Assembly (NCBI GenBank): GCA_947644625.1
Contig: CANRZY010000009.1
Location: 1 to 36,407 of the forward strand
Direction of reading: 5' to 3'
Length of the DNA stretch: 36,407 nt
Source of the DNA: an uncultured Pseudoflavonifractor sp.
Lineage (GTDB): Bacteria > Bacillota > Clostridia > Oscillospirales > Oscillospiraceae
In this document: positions 23,635 to 31,836 of the stretch, piece by piece
Layout: each line of letters begins with the position of its first letter
Numbering within the stretch: position 1 is the stretch's first letter
Made by a program: the position numbers and the translations under genes
Notes under the pieces: model-generated
Databases searched by the model: none
Seen by the model: only the letters and a program-made list of their open reading frames with translations
What the model was told of the DNA's origin: nothing

Positions 23635-23648
23635 GGGAGGTCTCCTGA

Positions 23649-24026
23649 ATGAATCAAACCATTGCCACCGTTTCCGCTCCCGCCGCCGTAGGCCCTTACT
23701 GCCAGGCTAAGTTGTGCGGAAACACCCTCTACACCTCTGGTCAGTTGGGTCTGATCCCCGCCACCGGCAAGCTGGCAGAGGGAGGGATCGAAGCCCAGGC
23801 CCGGCAGGCTCTGGAAAACATCGGAGCCGTTCTGAAGGAGGCTGGCATGGACTACGCCGACGTTGCCAAGACCACCTGCTTTCTGGCGGACATTCAGGAT
23901 TTTGCCGCTTTTAACGGCGTATACGCCCAGTTCTTCCAGGGCGACGTTCCCGCCCGCTCCTGTTTTCAGGTAGCGGCCCTTCCCCTGGGCGCGCTGGTGG
24001 AGATCGAGTGTATCGCGGTAAAATAA
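23649..24026 (+). CDS. ridA: RidA/YjgF family reactive enamine/imine deaminase
   Basis: A 125-aa cytoplasmic protein of normal length that forms trimers in the family and hydrolyses reactive 2-aminoacrylate and related imines released by pyridoxal-phosphate enzymes. The key pieces are present: GPYCQA near residue 15, YTSGQLGL (28-35), the substrate-binding Arg103 in PARSCFQVAALPLGALVEIE, and Glu118/Glu120. AAGGGAGG precedes the ATG. It lies 14 bases after typA and is followed by a terminator, so the two form an operon. A functional link with TypA is not obvious. Confidence 0.93.
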   Translation: MNQTIATVSAPAAVGPYCQAKLCGNTLYTSGQLGLIPATGKLAEGGIEAQARQALENIGAVLKEAGMDYADVAKTTCFLADIQDFAAFNGVYAQFFQGDVPARSCFQVAALPLGALVEIECIAVK

Positions 24027-24038
24027 ATTGGATCACAG

Positions 24039-24071
24039 AAAAGCTCCCCGCCATTGGCGGGGAGCTTTTTT
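24039..24071 (+). terminator. Terminator after ridA
   Basis: Perfect 14-base arms 24039-24052 and 24056-24069 with an ATT loop and T run. The A run on the left side would allow it to stop the convergent MFS transcript as well. Confidence 0.88.
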
Positions 24072-24105
24072 AGGACCGGTTTCAAAGCGGTACAGGGTCG
24101 AAGGC

Positions 24106-24134
24106 CGGGCGGATAATATCCGCCCCTACAAAGA
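24106..24134. repeat. Short intergenic palindromic repeat, copy 1
   Basis: GGGCGGATAATATCCGCCC followed by CTACAAAGA. The same design (GGGCGAT, short centre, ATCGCCC, then CTACAAAGA) is found at 26936-26965. This looks like a REP-type repeat family. Confidence 0.7.
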
Positions 24135-24174
24135 GAGGGAAGGAGCGCATAAGGGCGGTAGGCCCCAGCGGCAA

Positions 24175-25338
24175 TTATGCGGTCTTTTTCAAAAGTCTTT
24201 CATGGCCAAACACCATCAGTACCAGCAGCGCCAGCAGGAAGAGGGGCAGCAGCCCCACCCCCACATGGTTCGCCAGCACCCCGAAGAGAGGCGGCATGAG
24301 GCAGGAGCCCACATAGGCGCTGGCCATCTGGACCCCAATAATGGCCTGGCTGCGCTCCGCGCCGAAGAAGGCGGGGGTAGAGTGGATGATGCTGGGGTAG
24401 ATGGGAGCGCAGCCCAGCCCCACCAGCACCAGACCCGCCACCGCCATACCCGGCCCCGCCGGGATCAGAAGGGCGGCGGCTCCCACCAGGATAATGGCCT
24501 GGCCCAGCCGGATCATCTGGTGGTCCCCCAGCTTAAAGGTAATAAATCCGGATACAGCCCGGCCCAGGGTAATACCCAGGTAAAACATTCCCGCGCAGCC
24601 TGCCGCCGTCTCCGCATCCATCCCCCGTTCCAGGGTCAGGTAACTCCCCGCCCAAAGGCCCGCCCCCGACTCCAGGGCGCAGTAGCAGAAAAATATAGCG
24701 ATGATGGCCCAGACTCCGGGGATGGCGAAGATCTCTTTCAGAGAAAGGGGCCGGTCCGCCCCATTTTCCTTTTCCTCCGCCCCCTCCCCGCCTTTGCCCT
24801 TCCACAGGGGAAGGGTGAGGACCAGCAGGGCGGTAAGAAGGACCTGGATAAGTCCAATGATGCGGTAGCCCATATTCCATCCCAGGCCCCCGGTAAGGGC
24901 CCAGCCCATAATGTAAGGCCCCGTAGTGGCCCCGATCCCCCACATACAATGGAGCCAGCTCATATGGCGGCTTGCGTAGTGGAGGGCCACATAGTTATTG
25001 AGGGCGGCGTCTACGCTTCCCGCCCCAAGACCATAGGGGACGGCCCACAGGCAGAGCATCCAGAAGGAACCGCTGGCGGAAAAGCCCCAAAGGGCTGCCG
25101 CAGTGAGGCCCACGCTGACAGCGGTGACCTTTCCCGGTCCAAAGCGCCGGGTAAGCCGGTCGCTTTGAAGGCTGGAAACGATGGTCCCCAGGGAAATAAT
25201 CATGGAGATGGCCCCGGCATAGGACACCGGCACCCCAAACTGGGGATACATGGTGGGCCAGGCCGAGCCCAAAAGGGCGTCGGGAAGACCCAGACTGATA
25301 AAAGACAGGTAGATCATAACCAAGAGAAGATGGACCAT
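24175..25338 (-). CDS. Major facilitator superfamily transporter
   Basis: A 387-aa inner membrane protein with about twelve hydrophobic segments in two halves and a charged central loop (KGKGGEGAEEKENGADR, about 205-221). The first loop carries SDRLTRRFGPGKV, a form of the MFS motif between helices 2 and 3. The overall look (SLGLPDALLGSAWP at helix 1, GLGAGSVDAALN, and LVGLGCAPIYPSIIHSTP in the second half) is like the fucose/FucP-type and related sugar or drug MFS proteins of Clostridia; the substrate cannot be assigned. The ATG at 25338 is favoured over the one nine codons earlier because AAGGAG sits eight to nine bases ahead. Single gene with its own promoter. Confidence 0.88.
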   Translation of the reverse strand: MVHLLLVMIYLSFISLGLPDALLGSAWPTMYPQFGVPVSYAGAISMIISLGTIVSSLQSDRLTRRFGPGKVTAVSVGLTAAALWGFSASGSFWMLCLWAVPYGLGAGSVDAALNNYVALHYASRHMSWLHCMWGIGATTGPYIMGWALTGGLGWNMGYRIIGLIQVLLTALLVLTLPLWKGKGGEGAEEKENGADRPLSLKEIFAIPGVWAIIAIFFCYCALESGAGLWAGSYLTLERGMDAETAAGCAGMFYLGITLGRAVSGFITFKLGDHQMIRLGQAIILVGAAALLIPAGPGMAVAGLVLVGLGCAPIYPSIIHSTPAFFGAERSQAIIGVQMASAYVGSCLMPPLFGVLANHVGVGLLPLFLLALLVLMVFGHERLLKKTA

Positions 25339-25370
25339 AGGAAAACTCCTTCCCTGTTTTTTCACGCAGT

Positions 25371-25399
25371 ATCATACCACCCGGAGCATTTTGGCGCAA
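25371..25399 (-). promoter_or_regulatory. Promoter of the MFS transporter gene
   Basis: Minus strand: TTGCGC (25399-25394), 17 bases ending in TGG, TATGAT (25376-25371). Confidence 0.65.
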
Positions 25400-25414
25400 T
25401 GGGCTCATTCCACG

Positions 25415-25452
25415 AAAAACCGCCCGGTATCCAAAGGGATACCGGGCGGTTT
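25415..25452 (-). terminator. Terminator of the M20 amidohydrolase gene
   Basis: Perfect 16-base arms 25452-25437 and 25432-25417 with a four-base loop; the minus strand then continues with T residues. It lies 14 bases after the stop codon of the amidohydrolase. Confidence 0.88.
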
Positions 25453-25466
25453 GGCCTTTCACAAAC

Positions 25467-26912
25467 TCAGTCGGGCACCACCGGGACCGCGTCGGCGGGG
25501 GTGGGGCAGGTGTAGCCTTGGACGGTGGCCTTTTCAAACTCCGCCCTGGCTTTTTGGAGCAGCTCAGGCTTTTCCAGCAGGTCGATGGCCCCCAGGGCCA
25601 TGACCTTTCCGGCATGGACCGCCGCCTTATGGCCGATGGAGGTGCCGCCCACCGACACGTTCTGCCAGCTGTGGCCGGGCGCGCCGTTGGCGAACACCGC
25701 CACATGGACCTGAGCGGTGGGGGTGAGCCAGCTTACGTCTCCCACGTCGGTGGACCCCGGCTCAAATGCCTCCCCCTGGTAGAGGGGCAGAAGGAAATCG
25801 TTGATGGCGTGGCCGCTCTTTTTCCGGAGAGCCTTTACCTCCTCGGCAATGGCGGGGTCGTTCTTGGCTCCCGTGCCGGGAAGGGCGGTATCCCCGCCGG
25901 GATAGGTCTTGCCCAGGGCGTCCATGTAGGCGTACTCCTCCTCGGTGTAGGTGGGAACGCCGATAGCCCGGAAATTTTCGTAGAGGATGGATTCCAGGGT
26001 ATGGTTGGGCACCGTGTCGGCCAGGCCGTCGATGAATTTTTTCTCAAAGGTAGTCCCCGTCATAAGGGCGGCTCCCTGGGCGATATCGTCCACCCGCTTC
26101 TGAAGCTCCACCGCCTCGGAGACATGGTTGGAGCGGACCATATAGAGGACGCTGGCCTTGGGCTGGACCACATTGGGGCTCCGGCCTCCCGCGTCGGTAA
26201 TGGCGTAGTGGATCCGGGCCTTGCTGGACATATGCTCCCGAAGGAACTGCACTCCCACGTTCATCAGCTCCACCCCGTCCAGCGCGCTGCGGCCCATCTC
26301 CGGGTCTCCGGCGGCGTGGGAAGCGATCCCATGGAAGGTATATTGGGTCTGGATGCAGGAATTGGAGGAGCCGGTCTCCACCTCATTGGCGTCGGAGGGA
26401 TGCCAGGTAATGGCGGCGTCCAGGATCTTCCACAGCCCATCCCTGGCCATAAAGGCCTTGGCTGCGCCCCCCTCCTCGCCGGGACACCCATAGAGGGTGA
26501 CGGCGCCGGGGGTATGGGTCTTCTCCAGATAAGCCTTCAAGCCCAGAATGGCGGCCAGGGCTCCGGCTCCCAGCATATTGTGACCACAGCCGTGGCCGCA
26601 GCCTCCCGCCTCCGCCTCTTCCTTTTGAAGCCCTCCCGCCTTCTGAGACAGGCCGGACAGGGCATCGTACTCAGCCAGGATCCCGATGTGGGGCTTCCCG
26701 CTTCCAAAGGAGGCGGCGAAAGCGGTGGGAATGTTACAGATCCCCTTTTCTACGGCAAAGCCTTCCTTCTCCAGGACCTCACAGAACTTTTCCGCCGACT
26801 TGAACTCCATCAGAGAAAGTTCGGCGTATTCCCAGACGGCGTCGGAGACCTGGGCCACCAGCGCGGCCTTGGCATCAATGGCGTCAAGGGCAATTTGCTT
26901 GTTTTTGTCCAT
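25467..26912 (-). CDS. M20-family amidohydrolase, AbgB-like
   Basis: A cytoplasmic metallo-amidohydrolase of the M20D group, 481 aa, the same length as E. coli AbgB, the B subunit of p-aminobenzoyl-glutamate hydrolase. Metal ligands are present: GCGHGCGHN (His107, His111), GEEGG (Glu146/147), ITWHP (His171), and a late GHSWQN. The lid domain (about 190-310) contains FHGIASHAAGDPEMGRSALD. In the AbgAB system the product releases p-aminobenzoate and glutamate from folate breakdown products; other M20D enzymes cleave N-acyl amino acids or peptides, so the substrate is inferred. No abgA or abgT partner is adjacent, only an MFS transporter downstream on the same strand after a terminator. AAAGGAG precedes the ATG. 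Confidence 0.9.
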   Translation of the reverse strand: MDKNKQIALDAIDAKAALVAQVSDAVWEYAELSLMEFKSAEKFCEVLEKEGFAVEKGICNIPTAFAASFGSGKPHIGILAEYDALSGLSQKAGGLQKEEAEAGGCGHGCGHNMLGAGALAAILGLKAYLEKTHTPGAVTLYGCPGEEGGAAKAFMARDGLWKILDAAITWHPSDANEVETGSSNSCIQTQYTFHGIASHAAGDPEMGRSALDGVELMNVGVQFLREHMSSKARIHYAITDAGGRSPNVVQPKASVLYMVRSNHVSEAVELQKRVDDIAQGAALMTGTTFEKKFIDGLADTVPNHTLESILYENFRAIGVPTYTEEEYAYMDALGKTYPGGDTALPGTGAKNDPAIAEEVKALRKKSGHAINDFLLPLYQGEAFEPGSTDVGDVSWLTPTAQVHVAVFANGAPGHSWQNVSVGGTSIGHKAAVHAGKVMALGAIDLLEKPELLQKARAEFEKATVQGYTCPTPADAVPVVPD

Positions 26913-26935
26913 AGGGTAAACACTCCTTTGGAAAT

Positions 26936-26965
26936 CGGGCGATTCATAAATCGCCCCTACAAAGA
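26936..26965. repeat. Short intergenic palindromic repeat, copy 2
   Basis: GGGCGATTCATAAATCGCCC followed by CTACAAAGA, same orientation and right flank as the copy at 24106-24134. It lies just upstream of the M20 gene start. Confidence 0.7.
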
Positions 26966-26997
26966 ATAGGCCTCTATTGGGGGTGATCCCATTGCCA

Positions 26998-27076
26998 GGG
27001 CGCGCCGAGGCGTCGCGCCCTGCGGATCGTGTCTTTAAGTGGTTCCTCTGTGGGCCGTGACGCCCCTGGCGCGCCC
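26998..27076. repeat. Imperfect inverted repeat between M20 gene and glnQ
   Basis: GGGCGCGCC then GGCGTC on the left (26998-27015) faces a complementary copy on the right (about 27054-27076: GACGCC then GGCGCGCCC), with small differences between the two. It ends two bases from the glnQ stop and could serve as its transcription end, although no T run is seen. No gene lies in the interval. Confidence 0.55.
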
Positions 27077-27077
27077 C

Positions 27078-27869
27078 TTACAGCACCTTGCTCAGGAAAT
27101 CTTGGAGCCGGGGGTGCTTGGGATGTTCAAAAATATCGGTGGGGGAGCCCTCCTCCAGAAGCTTACCTCCGTCCATAAAGAGGACACGGTTGCCCACCTC
27201 GCGGGCAAAGCCCATCTCGTGGGTCACCACCACCATGGTCATTCCCTCCTTGGCAAGGCCCTTCATCACATCCAGCACCTCCCCCACCATCTCAGGATCC
27301 AGGGCGGAGGTGGGCTCGTCAAAGAGCATCACGTCAGGCTCCATCGCCAGGGCCCGAACGATCGCCACCCGCTGCTTCTGCCCGCCGGAGAGCTGGATGG
27401 GATAGGCTCCCGCCCGGTCCTTCAGCCCCACCCGGTCCAGAAGAGCCAGAGCCTTCTCCTCGGCCTCCTTTTTGCTCATGCCCTTGACCTTAACGGGGGC
27501 CAGGGTCATATTGTCCAGGATGGTCATGTGGGGAAAGAGGTTAAAGTGCTGAAAGACCATCCCCATCTTCTGCCGGTGCTGGTCCACATCCACCTTGACG
27601 GTAACGGTCCGCCCGGTGGAATCCTCCGCCTTGGTATATTTCTTTTTGGTGATATCCACGCCCTCAAACAGAATGGACCCGGCGGTGGGATCCTCCAGCA
27701 GATTAAGAGAGCGCAGGAAGGTGGACTTCCCGGAGCCGGAGGGGCCAATGACCACTGCCACGTCCCCCTTGTTGATATCCACGGTGACTCCGTCCAGAGC
27801 CTTGATGGCCCCCCGGTTATAATATTTTTTCAGATCCTTGACCTCAATGATCTTACCGGACGTCGCCAC
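27078..27869 (-). CDS. Polar amino-acid ABC importer ATPase
   Basis: A 263-aa cytoplasmic ATPase of the GlnQ/HisP family that powers amino-acid uptake with the upstream permease. Motifs: Walker [10 protein letters not shown] (42-50), Q-loop [10 protein letters not shown], signature LSGGQ (160-164), Walker B VMLFDEP, H-loop VTHEM. Compared with the usual 240-245 aa it carries an insertion of roughly 15 residues at about 76-95 ([19 protein letters not shown]) before the Q-loop. I prefer a GTG start at 27869, seven bases after AGGAGG; an upstream ATG would lie ahead of that ribosome site. The gene overlaps the permease by 17 bases, so the two are translationally coupled. Confidence 0.92.
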   Translation of the reverse strand: MATSGKIIEVKDLKKYYNRGAIKALDGVTVDINKGDVAVVIGPSGSGKSTFLRSLNLLEDPTAGSILFEGVDITKKKYTKAEDSTGRTVTVKVDVDQHRQKMGMVFQHFNLFPHMTILDNMTLAPVKVKGMSKKEAEEKALALLDRVGLKDRAGAYPIQLSGGQKQRVAIVRALAMEPDVMLFDEPTSALDPEMVGEVLDVMKGLAKEGMTMVVVTHEMGFAREVGNRVLFMDGGKLLEEGSPTDIFEHPKHPRLQDFLSKVL

Positions 27870-28662
27870 GGCGCATCCTCCTCTCTGCATAAGCGATAAG
27901 CTTGCTGGTGGGGAAGCACAGGCAAAAGTAGATCCCCGCCGCCACGATCAGGGGCTCCATAATGATGTAAGTAGCGCCCTTTACCGCGTTGACCGCCGCC
28001 ATAATGTCGGCCACGCCGATGGTCCAGACAATGGCGGACTCCTTGATAATGGTGACAAACTCATTGGCAATGGCGGGCAGAATGTTCTTCAGGGCCTGGG
28101 GCATGATGATGTAGCGCAGATTCTGAAGCTGCTTAAGGCCAAGGGACCGGGCCGCCTCCGTCTGGCCTCCGTCCACCGACTGCATACCGGAGCGGATGAT
28201 CTCGCACAGGTAAGCCGCCGAGTTAATGCCCAGAGTCACCGCTCCAGGAAGAAACCGGTTAAAGGCAATAAAGCCGAAGAGCTTGAAGGCGGGCAGCTTA
28301 ATGGCGTTGAAGACGCCATAGTAAATGATCCAGATCTGGACCAGCACAGGGGTGGATCGAATGATCTCCACATAGGCGGTGGCCAGAAAGCTGAAGGGAT
28401 TAAAGCGGCCCATGTGATAAAGAAAGCCGGAATCCAGCTTCAGTCCCTCCTTATCCCGCTCAAAAAAGCCAAAGACCTTGGGGAAGGCGTGGGCAAGCAT
28501 CAGAAAGGGACGAAAATTGCTCATTCGCATTACCGCCAGCACCAAGGCCAGGGCAAAGCCGATAAGCACGGTACACAGGGAGAGCAAAACGGTAACGCCG
28601 ATCCCCTCCTTGAACATTTGCAAAAAGGGCAGGATCCTGGGAAAATTTTCTATTTTGATCAC
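27853..28662 (-). CDS. Polar amino-acid ABC importer permease
   Basis: A 269-aa membrane protein of the HisM/GlnP family with about five transmembrane segments. The ATPase-contact EAA motif is visible as [22 protein letters not shown], preceded by [13 protein letters not shown], a hallmark of this class. The cytoplasmic region at about 62-90 ([20 protein letters not shown]) is longer than in the short family members. The start is GTG at 28662, preceded by AAAGGAG. It lies in one operon with the binding protein upstream and the ATPase downstream; only one permease is present, so a homodimer is expected. Confidence 0.92.
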   Translation of the reverse strand: MIKIENFPRILPFLQMFKEGIGVTVLLSLCTVLIGFALALVLAVMRMSNFRPFLMLAHAFPKVFGFFERDKEGLKLDSGFLYHMGRFNPFSFLATAYVEIIRSTPVLVQIWIIYYGVFNAIKLPAFKLFGFIAFNRFLPGAVTLGINSAAYLCEIIRSGMQSVDGGQTEAARSLGLKQLQNLRYIIMPQALKNILPAIANEFVTIIKESAIVWTIGVADIMAAVNAVKGATYIIMEPLIVAAGIYFCLCFPTSKLIAYAERRMRRGDVR

Positions 28663-28699
28663 GGGCGGCTTTCTCCTTTCGCTTTCTAGCCAAGATAGG

Positions 28700-28734
28700 C
28701 CGATCCCTCCCCGGATGGGCAGGGGAGGGATCGG
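28700..28734 (-). other. Intercistronic stem-loop between binding-protein and permease genes
   Basis: Perfect 13-base arms 28734-28722 and 28712-28700. No T run follows, so it is more likely to protect the binding-protein mRNA from 3' decay (raising its level over the permease) than to be a full terminator. Confidence 0.7.
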
Positions 28735-28752
28735 GCGGATATGCAGGGAACC

Positions 28753-29670
28753 TTATTTCTCGTCCTTGACGATCTCGCCGTCCACCAGGGAGGCGGTCTC
28801 ACCGCTGGCCAGCTCATTAGCCTCGGCCACGAACTTGTCCATGCTGCCGTCCTCCAGAGCGGCCTTGACAGCCAGATTCACCGCCGCCAGAAGGGCGGGA
28901 TTATCCTTCTGTACGCCCACGGCGGAACCCGCCACATCATAGGGCACGTCCAGAGCAATATACAGCTCAGGGTAGTTTTTGGCGTAGCTCTCAGCTACAG
29001 CGGTCTCAATGTAGGCGCCGTCCAGCTTGCCGGCCAGCAGCTCGGCAATGATGTCGGTGACCTTGGCCAGCTGGATCTTGGTGGCGTCGGGGCTGTTCTC
29101 CTCCATAAGCCCCACCTGGATGGAGCCGGTCTGCGCGCCGATCTCGTATTCGGGCTTGTTGGTGGAGGCCAGGTCGGGGAACAGGTCCTTGTTGGACTGG
29201 ACGCAGCAGAAGGACTGTCCGCCCAAGTAGTAGATATCAGAGAAATCCATGATGCCCTCCCGGTCGGGATCCGGGCTCAGGCCGGCCATGCCCAGGTCGG
29301 CGGACTTATTCTGAAGCTCCATCAGTACGCCGTCAAAGTCAATGGGTACGATCTCCAGCTCCAGCCCCAGGTAGTCGGCGATATAGCCGGCAAAGGCGGG
29401 GTCAAAGCCGGCGATGTGGGGCTCGCCAGATTCATCGATGGCGTAGAACTCATAGGGGGCAAAGTCGGGGCTGGTGGCCACCGTCAGCTTGCCGTCAGTG
29501 ACCGTCTTAACAAGAGGCTTCAGCTCCTCAATGGTCATCTCACTGTAATCCTTGTTCCCCTCCTCCGTAGGGGCGGAGGTGGGGGTGGTTCCGCCGCCGC
29601 AGGCGGTGAGGAGGGACAGGCTCATAACAGCCGCCAGAGCCATGGCTGTGATCTTCTTCCAATTTTTCAT
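28753..29670 (-). CDS. Polar amino-acid binding lipoprotein, first gene of the importer operon
   Basis: A 305-aa lipoprotein of the SBP_bac_3 family. Signal peptide 1-23 with lipobox LTAC (Cys24), then a Thr/Ser/Pro linker and the binding fold: KLTVATSPDFAPYEF, GFDPAFAGYIADYLGLELEI, then GAQTGSIQVG in the hinge region. It would deliver an amino acid to the permease encoded just downstream. The upstream gene encodes a close paralog with a shared core (EMTIEELKPL, EIVPIDFDGVLME). It has its own promoter. The ligand may be cystine, glutamine or a related polar amino acid; not decidable here. Confidence 0.92.
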   Translation of the reverse strand: MKNWKKITAMALAAVMSLSLLTACGGGTTPTSAPTEEGNKDYSEMTIEELKPLVKTVTDGKLTVATSPDFAPYEFYAIDESGEPHIAGFDPAFAGYIADYLGLELEIVPIDFDGVLMELQNKSADLGMAGLSPDPDREGIMDFSDIYYLGGQSFCCVQSNKDLFPDLASTNKPEYEIGAQTGSIQVGLMEENSPDATKIQLAKVTDIIAELLAGKLDGAYIETAVAESYAKNYPELYIALDVPYDVAGSAVGVQKDNPALLAAVNLAVKAALEDGSMDKFVAEANELASGETASLVDGEIVKDEK

Positions 29671-29705
29671 TTCCTATGCTTCCTTTCCTTTTGGATGTAT
29701 GTATA

Positions 29706-29734
29706 ATTATACGCACACAGGAGCCGGTATGCAA
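29706..29734 (-). promoter_or_regulatory. Promoter of the amino-acid importer operon
   Basis: Minus strand: TTGCAT (29734-29729), 17 bases, TATAAT (29711-29706), followed by TATACATACATCC. It matches the promoter of the upstream paralog (30866-30838) in both hexamers and in the bases just after the -10. Confidence 0.85.
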
Positions 29735-29847
29735 CCCCTTTTTTCTCGTCGAATTATACAAAGCGTTGGTTTTCCTTCCGCTCTTCCTGTGCTAATCTGT
29801 CAATTTTGTATATTTGAAACGAATACCTGTTTGCATATTCCGTATAC

Positions 29848-30801
29848 TTATCCCTGGGTGTTTCCCTGCTCATCCAGCAGGCCCTCGTAAATGTTTCCGG
29901 TGGCCTGCTCCATGGCCTCCTCCTTATACTGGGCCACCAACCCCTGGTCCACAGCAGACTCAATGGCTAGGTTCACCGCCGCCAGAAGGGCAGGGTTGTC
30001 CTTGACCACTCCGGCGCAGGTCCCGGCAAAATCGTTGGGAACATCCAGGACAATGGCGATCTGGGGATAGGTGGAATGGTAAGCCTCGGCAGTATCCATG
30101 GCCATATAGGCTCCGTCCAGCTTGCCGGAAAGAAGCTCACTGACGATGTCTGTGACCTTTCCCAACTGAATAATTTCCGCGTTGGGACTGAACTGGTCGG
30201 CAAAATCCGACTGGATGGAGCCGATCTGAGCGCCGATCTGATACTGGGGATCGTTGGTGGCCTCCAGAGTGGGGAAGCTGCCCTTATTCTCCTCCAGGCA
30301 AATGAAGCACTGGTTGCTCTCCGGGTCCACCTCGTAGGGGACGGTAAAATCCATGATCCCCATCCGCTTGGGGTCGGCGGCCAGCCCCGCCAGGGCAATA
30401 TCGGCGGCCTTGTTCTGGATCTCCATCAACACGCCGTCAAAATCAATGGGCACGATCTCCAGCTCCAGGTCCAGATAGTCGGCAATATACCCGGCCAGGG
30501 CCACGTCCATTCCCGCCAGAGAGGGGGTCCCATCCTCCCCGATCACATAGAACTCAGCGGGGGCGAAATCGGGGCTGGTCACCATCGTAAGCTTTCCCTC
30601 ATTTACCGTCTGGAGGAGGGGCTTTAGCTCCTCAATGGTCATCTTGTCATACTCCTTTTCCACTTCGGCAACGGGGGCTGTGGGATCGGCGCTGGGAGCG
30701 GTGGTCTCCTGGCTTTGCCCGCCGCAGGAGGTAAGCAGAGAAAGGCTCACAGCGGCGCCGAGGCCCAGAGCCAATATTTTTTTCACAGTCAGGTATTTCA
30801 T
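29848..30801 (-). CDS. Second polar amino-acid binding lipoprotein, paralog of the downstream one
   Basis: A 317-aa SBP_bac_3 lipoprotein with lipobox LTSC (Cys26). Its core is nearly the same as that of the neighbouring protein (MTIEELKPL, VTSPDFAPAEF, GYIADYLDLELEIVPIDFDG, DNPALLAAVNLA), so the pair arose by tandem duplication. Differences cluster where ligand contacts are expected (for example FTVPYEVDPESNQCF against FSDIYYLGGQSFCCV), suggesting a changed specificity while using the same permease and ATPase. Two ATGs are possible; the second (30801) is nine bases after AAGGAG, the first only three, so I take the second. No terminator was found between it and the next gene. Confidence 0.88.
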   Translation of the reverse strand: MKYLTVKKILALGLGAAVSLSLLTSCGGQSQETTAPSADPTAPVAEVEKEYDKMTIEELKPLLQTVNEGKLTMVTSPDFAPAEFYVIGEDGTPSLAGMDVALAGYIADYLDLELEIVPIDFDGVLMEIQNKAADIALAGLAADPKRMGIMDFTVPYEVDPESNQCFICLEENKGSFPTLEATNDPQYQIGAQIGSIQSDFADQFSPNAEIIQLGKVTDIVSELLSGKLDGAYMAMDTAEAYHSTYPQIAIVLDVPNDFAGTCAGVVKDNPALLAAVNLAIESAVDQGLVAQYKEEAMEQATGNIYEGLLDEQGNTQG

Positions 30802-30837
30802 GGTCATGCACTCCTTTTCCTCTTGGGGATATGCATA

Positions 30838-30866
30838 ATTATACAGTTTTAATTTATAAAATGCAA
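30838..30866 (-). promoter_or_regulatory. Promoter of the second binding-protein gene
   Basis: Minus strand: TTGCAT (30866-30861), 17 bases, TATAAT (30843-30838), then TATGCATATCC. Same design as the paralog's promoter. Confidence 0.85.
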
Positions 30867-31020
30867 GCCTTTCTTTGTTGTCGTTTTTCACAAAAACAGC
30901 TTATCCCCTTTCTCATCAATTGTCCTAATCACCTTTTTCACATATATTTACTGCATATTGATGCGAATAATATTCATATCAATTGCCGGCAGAGCCCTCA
31001 TCCAAGGATCGGGCTTTATA

Positions 31021-31066
31021 AAAAGGCGGGGACAAGGCAAACCACCACGGTTTGCCTTGTCCCCGC
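31021..31066 (-). terminator. Terminator of the RibD-C reductase gene
   Basis: Perfect 18-base arms 31066-31049 and 31043-31026 with a five-base loop, followed on the minus strand by CTTTTTATA. The rest of the 30.87-31.11 kb gap is AT-rich with no gene seen. Confidence 0.88.
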
Positions 31067-31114
31067 TTACCGCCATGACATTTTCAGGAGAAATCGCCTG
31101 TGGAACCGAAGTTG

Positions 31115-31795
31115 TCAGCGGACCACCTGGTAGCGCAGTCTGAGGTATGAGTTTTCTAAGACTATGCATTCCCGCAGCTCTAATATGCCTAATTGGGCCA
31201 ATTCATCTTTTGTCCGCAAAGAATTCCCGTCGATCAGCGTAGGGGTGTCCCTGCCGCCAATTAAAACCGGAGCAACCACAATATCAATATAATCAAGCAG
31301 CTTTTCCCGAAGAAACAGCCCATTCAGAGTACCACCGCTTTGTATGGTAAGCCTCTGGCAGCCATATTCCGACTTCAGTTTTGTAAGGACGTCAGGCAAA
31401 GACAGCCCGTTTTGGAAAATGATATGAAGATTGTCCTCATTTACCCCAAAGGCCGGGTGGTCCGCGTTGGATGTAACCAGCACAAACTCTTTTGCGCGGG
31501 CGCAAAAATAGCGGATCCCATGTTCGGTCAAATGAATGTTGTCGATCATTACAAAGGAAACAGGCGTTTTATCCGGCATTTCTTTCCGGTTGACGCCCAT
31601 CTTTTCCTGTACCCTGCCGGAGTTGAGTGACCACAGATCGGTTGTCTGCTCTATCTCATAATACTGATGCAGCCCCTCCTGAACGCCCTCAATTTGGGGA
31701 AAATCTTTGTCTACATCCAAATCGTCTGTGGCCCCTGTGCTGATTTTTCCGTCAACGGACATAAGCATAAATAACGTTGTGACCGGTCTGTCCAT
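31115..31795 (-). CDS. RibD C-terminal-domain / dihydrofolate-reductase-fold protein
   Basis: A 226-aa cytoplasmic NAD(P)H-dependent reductase of the RibD_C family. The N-terminal strand MDRPVTTLFMLMSVDGKIST is the substrate/cofactor entry typical of the pyrimidine reductase of riboflavin synthesis; LTIQSGGTLNGLFL and a late VAPVLIGGRDTPTLIDG are the nucleotide-binding and closing motifs. It lacks the deaminase domain of full RibD and no riboflavin gene is near, so it may act on another pterin- or pyrimidine-like substrate. GC content is much lower than in flanking genes, suggesting acquisition from outside. AGGAGG precedes the ATG. Confidence 0.85.
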   Translation of the reverse strand: MDRPVTTLFMLMSVDGKISTGATDDLDVDKDFPQIEGVQEGLHQYYEIEQTTDLWSLNSGRVQEKMGVNRKEMPDKTPVSFVMIDNIHLTEHGIRYFCARAKEFVLVTSNADHPAFGVNEDNLHIIFQNGLSLPDVLTKLKSEYGCQRLTIQSGGTLNGLFLREKLLDYIDIVVAPVLIGGRDTPTLIDGNSLRTKDELAQLGILELRECIVLENSYLRLRYQVVR

Positions 31796-31836
31796 TTTAT
31801 CCCTCCTAATCCCAAGCTTTCAACAACGCTTATCAC

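Noticed and set aside
24028-26969. Two long plus-strand open frames opposite the MFS and M20 genes
   Set aside because: Both real genes on the minus strand have conserved motifs and ribosome sites; the plus-strand frames do not.
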